Position numbers and translations under genes: made by a program
Part shown: positions 1 to 11,475 of the stretch, piece after piece
Position numbering within the stretch: position 1 is the first letter of the stretch
Layout: each line of letters opens with the position of its first letter
DNA from: Bactrocera neohumeralis
Lineage: Eukaryota; Arthropoda; Insecta; Diptera; Tephritidae
Length of the DNA stretch: 64,000 nt
Direction of reading: 5' to 3'
Assembly: GCF_024586455.1 (NCBI RefSeq)
Contig: NC_065923.1
Span: forward strand, 70,033,076-70,097,075
The notes under the pieces: generated by a model
Database searches by the model: none
Seen by the model: only the letters and a program-made list of their open reading frames with translations
What the model was told of the DNA's origin: nothing

Positions 1-733
1 GAAAGCATACCTACATAAGTGCGCATAAATGCCTTTTCAAATACATATGCTCACCATTTCACTTGTCATCCACTATTTATTTATGCTCTTCGGTAGGTAA
101 AAGAAAATTATAAGCGGATTTAATGCTTGCTTTTCAAATAACAATAAAGTACCGTAGTTGTGCCATAATACATATGTACATACATATTTGTATGTATGTG
201 TGCACAGCTTAGTTAGTTTTTATAGAAAATACATTCCTTTGAAGTTACGATAGCGTGAAAGCTTATGCACACATGATTTCAGCTTTCAAAATTAAGATTT
301 AAAAACTTCACGTTTGCTTTAAATATGCTTGAAAAATTCTTGGCAGTTTATGAAAATATAACGTAAATTTTTATATTAGAAAAGCAGGAAGAAACGTTAA
401 CATCAATTGCATCGAAGCTATAATTCCCTTCATAAATACATAAAAAAGATTTAATACAAAAATTTGTTTTTGTTCGCCCAGTTTTTATGCCAGCTACGTA
501 TATGTTATCGTAGTTCGATCTGAAACAAATTTTCTGAGATTGTAACGTTCCTTAGGATAATAATATACTTAAAATTTCGGGAAGGACAAACAGTCACCCG
601 GAGTTCAAATCGCCTTGTCATCTTGATCATTTATTTATATATAACCCTATATCTATCTCGATTAGTTTTTGGTGATACGTACAGCGGACATGTGAACAAA
701 ACTATTATACTCTGTAACAACATGTTGCAAAAG
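1..733. other. AT-rich non-coding stretch
   Basis: No reading frame or repeat unit stands out. It contains TACATATG/TGTATG tracts near 168-205, which are common in fly introns and intergenic DNA. Nothing here looks like a gene. Confidence 0.6.
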
Positions 734-768
734 TATAAAAACAAAGCAGTCACTCTTTATTAGCATTG
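734..768 (+). promoter_or_regulatory. Candidate TATA + initiator core promoter
   Basis: A TATAAAA box at 734-740 is followed about 31 bases later by GCATTG, whose CA (A at 765) partly matches the fly initiator TCAKTY. That is the normal TATA-to-start spacing. It lies about 26 bases before the duplicated block that ends in donor-like GTAAGG, so it could start a non-coding first exon. No downstream promoter element is seen at +28. In DNA this AT-rich a TATA box also occurs by chance, so this is only a candidate. Confidence 0.2.
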
Positions 769-791
769 ATGTTAACAAACTATTTGAAATT

Positions 792-1296
792 GCTGTTATA
801 ATCACGCGCAAACAACAAAACAATGCAATTTGTTCGTTTTATGTTACTGCAATCCCGCCGAGTGATCCCCTGGAATTTCGCTACAGCATGCACAACAGTG
901 TAGGAATGTTACATATTTGCGCATGCAAGCGAAGTTGTTGTCTCGTAATCACGAAGCAGTGGAGCAGCACTGCAAAAAATTATCAGTGCAGCCGATTGAC
1001 AAAATGTAATTCATGTTCGTTAACATTCACTGTATATGATAGTCGTGTGTCCATAAGTGAGCGTCGGTACGTGATCGCGATCAAAGTTTGTGAAAAAGTA
1101 ATAAATTAATAATTTAGTGAAGTTTTTGAGTTTTATTTAAAAATTATTCGAATTTGTTAATGTAAAGTGATGAGTGCGTGTGTTAATTAATTAAAGCGAA
1201 AGTGTGCAATTGCAATTTAGCAAAGCAGTACACAATGTGTGTCAATAAAGGGTAAGGATGTGCATGTATGTAAGTATGTACATGCATTTTAGAATG
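792..1296 (+). repeat. Tandem duplication, copy 1 (possible non-coding first exon)
   Basis: This block recurs directly downstream with an offset of about 492-503 bases. One aligned stretch (921-974 against 1413-1466) has only 2 differences in 54 positions. The text is 5'UTR-like for a fly (GTGAAGTTTTTGAG, AAAGTGATGAGTG, AAAGCGAAAGTG), has no sustained reading frame, and ends in AAAGG followed by GTAAGG at 1252, a plausible 5' splice site. An open frame of 73 codons from 888 is not kept in the second copy, which argues against coding. Duplicated non-coding exon with donor is my inference; a plain segmental duplication is the alternative. Confidence 0.55.
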
Positions 1297-2035
1297 TGCT
1301 ATAATCACGGGCAAACAACAAAACAATGTAATTTGTTCGTTTTATGTTATGTTGAATGATCTCTGTAATTTCGTAAGAGCATGCCCACAGCGTAGGAATG
1401 TAACATATTTGCGCATGCAAACGAAGTTGTTGTCTCGTAATCACGAAGCAGGGGAGCAGCACTGCAGAAAATCATAAGCGCAAGTGAATAACCTAATGTT
1501 AATAGAATTTCAATAATGTTCGTTAACATTATCTAAGTATGATAGTCGTGTGTCGGTAAGTGCGCGTCGGCACGTGATCGCGCTCAAAGTTTGTGACAAA
1601 AAGAAATTAATAATTTAGTGAAGTTTTTGAGCTTTATTTAAAAATTATTCGAGTTTGTTAATGTAAAGTGATGAGTGTGTGTGTTTATTAATTGAAGTGA
1701 AAGTGAAAGTGTGCAAATGAAATTTAGTGCACAATGTGTTGGTTTGGCAAACATGTTTCTGCATGCTCGTGTGAAAAATGGGTTTTTTTCTCGAAGATTC
1801 TGCGCGTTATTAATGAAGCAGATATGTATATAGTAGCAAATCTAGGTTCAGTGAGAAATTAATAAATTTTGGTGATAATAAATTATTTTCATTGTTCGAT
1901 CGTAGCGTTTAAAATATCCGTCGTATGTTTAATAAAAAAAAATTAAATATGTACATATGTACAGGCAATAAAAGATAAGGGTGAGTACGTACTTATATAT
2001 GCATGTACATCCATTTTACATTAAACTGTTTATAG
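1297..2035 (+). repeat. Tandem duplication, copy 2, with internal unique insert
   Basis: Copy 2 restates copy 1 from ATAATCACGGGC (1301) to GCACAATGTG (about 1739). About 220 bases of unrelated AT-rich sequence follow, and the copy 1 end then resumes as CAATAAAAGATAAGG + GTGAGT (donor-like at 1981) and GCATGTACATCCATTTTA. The donor-like site is present in both copies although the local sequence has drifted (GTAAGG in copy 1, GTGAGT here). No TATA box like that before copy 1 is seen before this copy. It could be an alternative first exon or a degenerating duplicate. Confidence 0.5.
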
Positions 2036-3947
2036 TTATACTATATGTATGCATGTTATATATAAATATATGTATAAATACATTTTTTATTTGCATAATT
2101 GTATGAACAAGTGCATATAATTTAGAAACTAATATATGACGATTTTAACAATTTTAACAATTTTTAATAAACCAAATTATGTAGAAAATAATATGCTACT
2201 ACATTATTTTATATATTAAGCGATATCTTTTTCTCAGTATATAAAATAGGAGCGAAAATTCACATGATAGGGTTTTGGTCTGGAATTTTTCTTTTACCAA
2301 AAACAGGCAACCACCTGGCAGCCTCGTTCTTTAAGTCCCCTTCCATGTATGGCAGCTATAAATATTACACATATACATATTTATTTTTTAAATAAAAGCT
2401 TAAGTCAGCAACAGTAAGTTTCTATATTTGTATATTCGAGGAATTTAATACGCTACGCGTCAACAATTTGCGCAACTTTTACATAAAAACAAAATTTTTC
2501 AATTACAAAACGTTTTAATCGCATGCAACTTAAAAATAGTAAAACAACTTGGTAACAACAACACCACAACGTGAACATTAAAGAGGTGATAAATCACACT
2601 TTGCAACATTTACGCCTATTTCCAGCGCCGCTGATTGCATGTTGCACACAATGCGCGGCTTTGCAAGATAAGTGTGCTGGTGTGTTTGCTATTTTCCTGT
2701 GTGGCGCCTGCCGTTATGCTCCAATTTTTTCGTCGGCAATTATTTACCTCATATGTGTAACTTTATATGACGAAGGCTGCAATTTTTGCTTTTATGCCTG
2801 TTAACTGCCAACCGAAAGCCCGGCGCTAACCATACTTGGAACGGCAACACCTTCACCGTTTTTAATTACGACATACAAGTAGCCGTGACGGTGTTTGTGT
2901 GTGGCTATGCATGCATGTTGCTGCTATGTTTATAGCAAATGCGCGTCACATTTTGTGTGACAAAGAGCAACAGTCACGAATTTCATACCAGGAACTTAGG
3001 TGCCGCCATAGCAGCACCACAGGCGGTAGTCATCAAATAAACCGGTCAACTGCCTGCTTTTTGCCGGTTCGTTTTAGCTTGAGTTGACGTGTACACGCCG
3101 TTTTGTATGCTTTAAATTAGCCAAAGTGTGAAAGTGTCATGTTACGAAATATGATATTAACACCCATATGAACGCAACAACATATTGCATATATGTGCTT
3201 GGAAACGGTGTAGGTTTTGTAGTTTTAGCTCATTTGCGAGTAGCTGCTACGTTTGACGTCGTTCGTGTTGAAGCGTGTGACGTGTGAAATGCGCACACAA
3301 CAGCTCGGCTTAGCAAAGGACGCATACATTTAGGCGTTTGTTGATTTGCGTGTCGGTGAATATATAGTGAATTTTGCTTGTGAGTTAATTTTAATCTTGT
3401 GAAAATTGTGCTGTAAGTGCCACTCATTTCACACTTCAATTGAGATAAAGAACTAGTGAAACTGGATGTGGAGCAGGTGCTGGTAGCTGTGGTCTTACTA
3501 CTTAATGAATCGATTATGAACATTTTGTACGCCTTAAGAACTTATGGGCTTTACGCACAGTAGTTAATTGATCAATTAACCGGTATTTGCTTTTTTGGGA
3601 CCTTGAGGAGCCACTTTAAACTGCATTATAAGGTCAAAATTCCAAGGCCTTGCATACATTCAGGCTTAACATAAACTTTTCTACTTGGTTAAGCCAAATA
3701 TTATTTCAGTGAACCACCTATGTTCAGTCTTATAATTGGAATATAATTTGATAGTATTATATTCCAAATAAACTATATACTCTCAGTTAGAAGTTGTGGG
3801 GGAAAAAAAAACTTTACGGAAAAACGATTTGCCATTAGCGGCTAGAAACTGCAATTAGACGAAAAGAAATCGCACTGAAAAACGTTTTTTTTTATGCAAC
3901 AAAAATATATATTTTTCATGCACTCGCCAATGCATTAGTGAATGCAA

Positions 3948-3963
3948 GCGCCTAAGAGCATGC
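3948..3963 (+). repeat. Solitary copy of GCGCCTAAAAGTATGC core
   Basis: GCGCCTAAGAGCATGC matches the core shared by the arrays at 14 of 16 positions. There are no tandem partners on either side, so it is an isolated copy. Confidence 0.5.
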
Positions 3964-4398
3964 TACAGCCGTTTTTCATGTGTTCTTAACAGCCAATTTA
4001 TTTGCAGTAAAAATTATTTATTTCTCAATTAAAACAATATGTCACACCCAGAGTGTTATAAGCACACACATAGGCGCATAAAGTATTTTTTTCACATAAA
4101 TGCGTTAAACTATTAAATAAAAATCACAGCCTCAACGTGTAAGCATTTTTTTTGCCTTAATTTCTGCGCTAGTGTGTTGCCTCCATTTACGCGCTGCTGC
4201 GAATTGTATACAAATTCCATATGTATATGCTTTTTGCTTGCATTTTGCATGTTGGCAAATTTGTCGTGGCAAATTTGTGAAACCATAACGATAAGCGACC
4301 GGTGGAGCCACGGCTGTTGGCGGTCACTAAACATATTGGCGCTGCAAAATGGAAAAAGTCGAAATAATTGTGGAGTAAAAGGCAAAATAAAAGCTTAT

Positions 4399-4413
4399 GC
4401 GCCTTTTAGGCGC
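4399..4413. repeat. Palindromic fusion of the core motif
   Basis: GCGCCTTTTAGGCGC has perfect 5-base inverted arms (GCGCC/GGCGC) around TTTTA. It reads as the left half of the core (GCGCCT) joined to its own reverse complement (TTTTAGGCGC). No array surrounds it. Confidence 0.45.
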
Positions 4414-4780
4414 TGACAAATCACACAATAAAGTCGTACGCATGGCAATTTTAAACACTCGCTTCGCCGAATGCACGCGGCCGAATGTATTTGCATATTT
4501 TCAAATGGAAAACGAAAAAAACGGCAACGCAGAAGTGAATGCGCTAAACAAAACGCAGTCGTTGCCGGTTGCGCTTGTTGCACAGCCACAACCGCGCCTG
4601 AGTGAATTATAGCATTTTGCAGTGCTGCAAAAAGTATGCAACAGTCAGTGGAACCAACGAAATATGCCACCAAAAGGCGGTGCACCTAGTCTGTTGCATA
4701 TACGAGTATAAAATAATTCGTGGCACGAAAGTCATGTTAACATGTCCCCAGCGTGTGCATATGTTTTGTGCAGTGGTGAG

Positions 4781-4801
4781 TGTGTGTGTGTGTGTGTGTG
4801 T
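4781..4801. repeat. (TG)n microsatellite
   Basis: An uninterrupted run of about ten TG dinucleotides. It has no coding context. Confidence 0.9.
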
Positions 4802-5576
4802 AAAATGGTACGTGGCGCGTACACCACCACAGCGCTACCAGCGATTTCGCATGCGGTCTGCTTGTGTCTTGCTGTAGGTTTACCCACGTGCCACGCATGC
4901 CGAGGCAAATGAGCTGGCAACGATGAAGACGATAACAACGCCAATGCCACCACTACCATTACAACAAAAACTATAAAAGTCTAAAAAAACATTACCGACA
5001 ACAAGCAGCATGCTTTGGTTGTCGCTCCATAGCTACACATACACACACACAAAAGCACAGATTTTCGAATATCAACCAAAGGGTACACTGTTTAAAATAT
5101 CCTCCAAGCTCGCGCTGTTGTATTTGCCCAGCCTCTGATATTATTACTGATTGTATGCATGCACTCCGCCGTCTGTCTGCCTGTCTGTTAGTTGGCTACT
5201 GGCGCCTGTTGCACTTGTTGTAGTGGCTGTGTTAGTACCCATGTTGCAGTTGCCAGATTTTGGTGTGCAATCAGTTTATTATATTCACAAGCGTAGAGGC
5301 GTGCTGATGGCAAAGGTGGGTAGGTAGTTGCTACGAGTATAAAAACAGCGAGGTCGCACATGAGTGCCAGTATCAGCGACCAGCTTAACGAGCTGTTAGG
5401 GTAGGCACAGTGCTTAAGAGCAGAGCACCAAGTGTGACAGCTTAACAAAATTTACAAGTTTAGTTGATATTTTCGTTTGTCTTTAAAAGTTTTTTAAAAG
5501 TAGCGTGAATTTTTAGAAATTTCGTCCGCTGGGTTATTCAGTTTGTTATTCTCATGCGATTTATAAAAAAATTTGC

Positions 5577-6205
5577 ATAATGTCCTGAATAGTTTGCCAC
5601 GAAGTTGGAAACGACGGAGACTCTAGAAAATATATATATGTATAAAGCATGACGAGCTCAGTCGATTTAGCCATGGTCGCCTGTCTATCAGTTCTCTCCT
5701 CTTTCGTCTGTCTTTATATACACAAATTAGTCGATCAGATTTTGAGATATCGATATGAAATTTTGTAACGTACTCTTTTCCCAAAAGACATTGTTCATTT
5801 GTCGGATATTTCCCAGATCTGACCACTATAGTATATAGTGCTTCTATGGAAATTTTTTCCATTTGACGAGATATCTGCACGAAATTTGGCACATTTTATT
5901 CTCTATGGTAATAATGCATTCTCCGAAGAAATTGTTCAGATCAGGTCACTATAGCATACAGCTGCCATACGAACTGAACGATCAGAGTTAAGTATGGAAA
6001 ACTTTCTGATTTGGCGAGATAATTTCACTAGATTTGAAGTAGGAAATTGCCTAAAGCTATAATGTAATCTCCGAAGAAATTTTTCATATCGGGTTGCTAT
6101 AGCATTTTGCTGCCATACAAATTGAACGATCGGACTGAAGATCTCGTAAGGAACTTTTTGTATATGTGAAAGATATTATAGGTTCAGTGAAAGTCAAATT
6201 CCTTT
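5577..6205 (+). repeat. Dispersed dipteran repeat, forward copy
   Basis: The head reads GTCCTGAATAGTTTGCCACG and is followed by GGAGACTCTAGAAAATATATA and CAGTCGATTTAGCCATGGTC. About three internal units of roughly 120-180 bp follow, each with GATCAG/GATCGGA, CACTATAGCATACAGCTGCCATAC and GAACGATC, then TTGACGAGATATC-type text. The tail is TTATAGGTTCAGTGAAAGTC. The same head, unit and tail phrases recur at 19.77-20.49 kb. I recall this as a widespread non-coding repeat of tephritids and other flies. No transposase is present. The short open frame on the minus strand here is repeat sequence, not a gene. Confidence 0.75.
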
Positions 6206-7559
6206 TGGCTTATTACATAAGCTCTTAAAAGCATGCTAAGCAAGTAACCTGTTTGAACATCTTTCATTTGCTTTGTATCATCTTTATTGTTGCAATGAAA
6301 GCTTATCTCAAGGGCTTTCATACCAACACAAAATTTAAAAAAAAGGTGTTACGGACAAAAAACTTTCTGATTTTCACGAAAGGGTATATTTAGTCCAAAA
6401 AAAGTACTCTTTACTTAATTACTTCTTGATAAATGCTTCACTGTGCTTCATCATATGTAAATATATGACGCTATATGCATATATATTTACTTGTATATCT
6501 ACCTAGCATGAACTGTTATCGAGTGCTTGAACAATAGTCACCGAAGCAGTTAAGACACACCAAAAAAAGCAGTGCAAAAGCACAGGATGTGCCTGTGGCT
6601 TGCATAGCCATTAGTGAGGCACAAATCAGGCGCATATGCGGCGACAAACAAATGCATATTTAAAGGCGCACAATAAGAGCAACAGCAGCGCACACATACT
6701 TACACATATATAAATGCAAGCAGTTATAGTAAAAGTGCTTAAAAATAGGAACCTGTCGCTGCGCCGGTAAAATCACAGCGGGTAAAAGTGCTTACAGTGC
6801 GGCTTTGTCGTGCGCTTTTACATGTGTATATCCAACTATGTATATCTGTGTTTATGTATGTCTGTCTATATCTCTACTTGAAATTTTCGCATACAGCCTG
6901 ACTATCAGCGCTTTGCTGGTAATATTCCCAGCACGATTGCTTGTTGCCTGCCTCGCTTTTATCCGTTGGGGCAACCAACTGGTTTACTGCCGGGCTTGGC
7001 TTGTTTTTGGTGCAACCTTTTGCTGTTGCATATCACTGATCCTGTTGGGATATAGCGCGCACACAAAATCATGTACTTACGGTGAACATGTGTATATACA
7101 TATATGTGCGGATGTGTGTGTCAGCTGTTTTTGCGGTACCTCTACCAGTAGTTACCGCTTTTTCGTGTGCCCGAAAAAATATTTTTAAAATAAATGCATG
7201 TGGATTTTATTACAAGCCACAATAGTGTTGCTGTTATTTACAATAATTTGTTGTTTTTATTGTTTCTTTTGTTTTTGTGTCACTATGTTGGCTGTTGGCG
7301 TCAGACAAATTACATTTTAAATGCACTTTTGTGCCACAAATAAAAACATTTTCACGCAAACATACATAAATGTCGACCATGTAGTACGCAAATTGGTGTT
7401 AACGGTGAAAGGTGTTGGTGCAAATGCAAGTGTGCGTATATGTATGTATATTTGTAAAGTCTGAGAAATTAATTGCGCTTACAGGGGCGCGCTTGATAAC
7501 GCGTAATTGTGTCTAATGTTTACATTAAAATTTGTTTGGATTTTGAAGCTAATTTAATA
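6206..7559. other. Non-coding stretch, no gene recognised
   Basis: It includes GCTCTTAAAAGCATGC (6221-6236), a partial match to the dispersed core. A 127-codon open frame at 6805-7188 has cysteine/tyrosine-rich, low-complexity content typical of translated TGTGTATG-type tracts and is not accepted as a gene. Confidence 0.5.
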
Positions 7560-7689
7560 TAAATAATAGAATATAGAAATAAAATTGGAATTTTTTTTTT
7601 AAATTTTTTGTTGTAAATTTCGTTAAAGAGAGCAACTGATTGTGCTAAAAGACATACAAATTTGTTTCTATCAATAAAAGACGAAAAGT

Positions 7690-8330
7690 GTTGCATATTT
7701 TAAGGAGACATATTTTTTTTTTAATTTTCTAATAAAACAGTACATATTTTTTTAAATTTTCTACTTCTATTTGTTTGTGAACTTCCTTAAGAAGAGCAAA
7801 TTGTAATAATTTCCTTAAAAAGAGCAATTTTGTGTAATAAAATAATTAACAATTTGTTAAAAATTATGAAAGACATAAATTATTGCATATTTTAAAGAGC
7901 CATCACTTTTTTAATTTTTTATTTCGATTTGTTTGCAAATTTCCTTAAAAACAGCAATTTAATGTGAGAAACGCTTCGAAAAACAGTTCTTTAAGTCAAT
8001 GAAAGAGAAATAATGTAGCATATTTTAAGGAGTCACATTTTTTAAATTTCCATTACTTTTTTTTTAGAAATTTATTTAAAAACAGCAACTTAGTGTAACA
8101 AAACAACTCGGAAAAAAATGTCATATGAAAGAAAAAGAAATAATTGCATATTTTAGGGCGTAATTTTTTTTTTAATTTTTCATTTCTACTAAATTCGTTA
8201 AAACGAGTAACTTGGTGTGATACAACAACCGAAAAGAAAAAATAATTTATATTATATTAAATTCTCTTGAAACCCAAAAAATATAAAAATTATTGCATAT
8301 ATTTAGGAGCCATATTATTGTTCTTTTTTG
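7690..8330 (-). repeat. Decayed tandem array, core in reverse orientation
   Basis: Five units are anchored by GCATATTTTAAGGAG (7693), GCATATTTTAAAGAGCC (7885), GCATATTTTAAGGAG (8018), GCATATTTTAGGGCG (8146) and GCATATATTTAGGAGC (8295). Spacing is 192, 133, 128 and 149 bases. Each is followed by T-rich sequence, TTCATTTCTATTTGTT-like text, TTCCTTAAAAA(C/G)AGCAA and TTAGTGTAACAAAACAAC. The anchor resembles the reverse complement of the core seen elsewhere (GCATACTTTTAGGCGC). Flanks differ from those of the other arrays. Boundaries are approximate. Confidence 0.6.
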
Positions 8331-10180
8331 TTACTACCAAAATCTTTAGCTTCCCTTGCAATATTTTAAAATTCCTAGCACTTTCTGGCTGAATAATCAC
8401 AATATTTTTGCGCCAATATGCAGACTGAGTACATAATCCAGTTATTAGCGCCTTAATGTAGGCAATATTTTAAATAAACTTGATATCTAATTGAAGCTAC
8501 TATCAACACCCTCCTTACTACCTTCTGTGAGCACTTTTTCAATATTTTTTTTTATTATTTTTGGTTCCACTTCTCCATTTTCTTATTTTTATTTAGTTTA
8601 ATAGTTTCAACCCAAATGCACATAAATCATCCCGCAAAAATTGCGCGCTTACTCACTGGCTGCCAGTCAACAGCAGAAATGCAGCCCCTCATTATTGACT
8701 TCCTGATTGCTTGTAAAGTAAACGCCTCATGGCAAATAAACAACGCCCAATTCGACACTTTCAATATTAAAGTCACTTGAAACTTTGCCAACACAACAGT
8801 GGCAGCCAACGTGGCAGCAACAACGCACACATAGAATACCATAAAAAAGGGCTGGCAGCAACGGTTGGCAATTGAAAAACATTGAAGCGAAAAAATTACG
8901 CCCCGAAAAAATTGCCCAAAAAGGAATAAGTCAAAGCACATTAAAAAACAATAAAATTATTAGGTACTTGAGGCCAAAGAGCAAAAACAAAAAGAGTGCA
9001 AAGTAGCAGCCACAGCTTGAAAATAATAAAAATGGCATAGCACAAATGAAAGTCAAAAACATGTCGCACTTGGCGCTTTGGCCTGGCGAAATGTTGGTTT
9101 GTGTGTGCATCAGGGCGATTTGCCAGCCAGGCGGCGGCAGGCTGAGCTAATAGCATCACGTTTGCCAGCCGGGAATGTGCAAGCCGCCATTTGCTGCTGC
9201 TTGCCGCCGCTATAGCGTCGGCCAAGTAAGCAAGTGGCATGCAACATGCGATTGCTGCCAAACGTGTGCCGTATGCTCAGTCGGCTGTGCCTTTGTGGCA
9301 CATTGCCTGTTGCATGCAACAGCGCCGTTGGTCGTACGTTTGCTCGTGTGTTTGCCCGCCGTACATTTGCTTGTGCTAGTTGGCTTGCAACGAACAACGT
9401 GTTGAATTTTTCATTTCATTTGCGGATATTTCAACTTCAATGGGATTTTCGTGTTTTGGCAACACTTGCCACTTTGTGTTGTCGTTAGTAGCTCACTCAT
9501 AGCGGCTGACTGCTTGGCTGGCATTCGCCGTTTGCCGTTTGCCATTTGCTAGCTGCTTGCCACTTTGCCACATGCTATGCCATTGCAAGTGTTGCATGTG
9601 TATATGTGTGTGTGTGTTGGTGAAGTAAGTTCTCCTTTGGCAGTCATTTATGCGCCTCAGCGGACGGAAGCGGAAGTTGGAACTTCCTAAGCATATATTG
9701 CGGTTGTTTGTGTGTTCATACTTTGTAACAATAACAACAGCGAAAACTTCAACAACACTGCAGCACTAATATAGTGCATACTGGCAACAATGTGGCAAGT
9801 TGAATGATGATGCGCTTTAGCGTTGAGGTTAAAGTGGTGTAATTTAATAATGAAATATATGTATATAGAATGTAAAATCTGCACGGAGTTGCCTGCTTAT
9901 CTGTGTGTGTTGGCTGTCTGCTTTTGCACGCTAGCTTAATTTGCCGACGATTATGCGCCTCCAATTATGCAACGAAATTGGATATGAATTAAATTTTGTG
10001 GTTTAAAGCTTTACTAATTCATCGTTAGTGTTTAGCGGATTTGAACATCATTGCATTTGTGGTTAATTTTCCTTTTTACATGTCATTACGAAATTAATAA
10101 ATAATTGTGGTGGATTTCAGCTAATTGAAAAACTTGCTGCGGCTATATAAATGTCTTTAAAATAATTGATTGCTATATTC
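8331..10180. other. Non-coding stretch with TTTGCC-rich patch
   Basis: It holds a solitary core copy, GCGCCTTAATGTAGGC (8448-8463). Near 9100-9590 GC content rises and TTTGCC/GCTTGCC words recur many times (for example 9526-9570), which creates overlapping open frames on both strands. None looks like a real protein. A short GT tract lies near 9602-9617. Confidence 0.5.
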
Positions 10181-11475
10181 TGTAGTTTATAGTGAAAGCA
10201 ACTGTTACTGGATTGCAACATAATACATTTGGACTGAAAAAATAAAAATTTGCACATAGCGCCTAGAAGCAGACTTTTCATTTGTGAAGTGGCAAGAATA
10301 CTAGGTATTTCTTGAGAAAATTTTTATTTTCTTAAATTCCTTGTTACATTTTGGGCTAAACCTCGAACAATTTTAACTATTTTGTTGCATAATTTTAGCC
10401 ACGCATTATTCTAAAAAGTAAAAAATGAAGTACAATCACAATATTTATGTATGTATATAAATGCTGTAGCTTGATAGCTTTCAATTGTTATTGTATTGAA
10501 ACATGGGAAAAATTAGCATAGCGCGCTTGAAAGTAGACTTTAAAATTTTTTGAGTTGCAAGAAGAAGAAAGCAAACAATAAGCTGTTACCACAACATTTA
10601 TATATACGCAACCGCAACTGTTATTCATATGGAAAAATTGCAAAAGTGCCTAAAAGTAGACTATTCATATATTAAGTGGCAAGAAAACGATTTATTTTTC
10701 CAGAAAACATTTATTTTCCTCAATTCCTTTTAAATTGTGAGCTAAATTTCGCAGTATTTTAATTATTTCTACATACTTCTAAAGGAACCACAGTTCTAAA
10801 ATATAAAAGAAAAATAATTGTAATCTAAAAATGTTTTTAAACGAAACCTGTTGACGATTTAAAAATGTTATTTAATTGAAACCTAAGAAAATCTGCATAT
10901 GGCGCCTAAAAGTAGACTTATACGGCGCATAAATATAATGTATTTTACCAGAAAATTCTTATTTTCCTAAATTCCTTTTAAAACTATAAGCCGAACTTCG
11001 AAGTATTTTAATTATTTTTCGCATTAATTTTATTATTTTATTTATTTTAAATATTTTTTGCATACTTTTATGCGCATGGGTTTTTAAAAAAAATAAAAAA
11101 GAAATTGCAATCATAAAATATATTAAAAAAAGCCTGAAAATTATGTTACTGAATTGTAATATAAAAAAAATGCATATTGCGCCTAAAAGTAGACTTCTCA
11201 TACATTAAGGAAATGGTTTTTGTTTGTCTTCTTTTCACTGAAATACTTGTTTCTTTTTTACAAATTACTCTTAATTATACATAAGCTTCATAGAAAAGTA
11301 CTTGCATATTATTCTTGGAATTTTGACAATTCTGAAGCTTCTCAAAATATTGATTTCCAATTCTAGGTAGCTTTAAAGATTTGGTTTTATGAATTTCCAT
11401 AAAATTTTTTTTGCAATTTATAATAAAAATGCGTGTACACCAAAGAAACGACTATTAGCGCCTTGGGGTATGCTA
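10181..11475 (+). repeat. Decayed tandem array with GCGCCTAAAAGTAGAC core
   Basis: Core copies start at 10259, 10523, 10646, 10902, 11179 and 11458. The best are exact GCGCCTAAAAGTAGAC (10902 and 11179). Most are followed by ACTTNTCATATATTAAGTGGCAAGAA-like text, then TTATTTTCCTAAATTCCTT and GTGAGCTAAA. About 150 bases after some cores a reverse-looking partner appears (GCATAATTTTAGCCACGC at 10388; GCATACTTTTATGCGC near 11060). Spacing is mostly 255-280 bases, with one of 123. No coding potential; the 80-codon minus-strand frame inside is AT-rich chance. Confidence 0.65.

Larger units (their letters stand above)
2036..5576. other. Non-coding stretch, no gene recognised
   Basis: Short open frames occur on both strands, but none has protein-like composition, splice context or a recognisable motif. 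It contains AT-dinucleotide tracts near 2040-2100, a solitary GCGCCTAAGAGCATGC (3948-3963) of the dispersed core family, a reverse-type TAGGCGCATAAAGT near 4071, the palindromic fusion at 4399-4413, and the GT microsatellite at 4781. Confidence 0.55.

Noticed and set aside
591..620. GGAGTTCAAATCGCC resembling a tRNA B-box region
   Set aside because: No matching A-box, acceptor stem or anticodon arm is found around it.
6805..7188. 127-codon frame
   Set aside because: Cys/Val/Ile/Tyr-rich translation of TGTGTATG tracts. No splice context or homology that I recognise.
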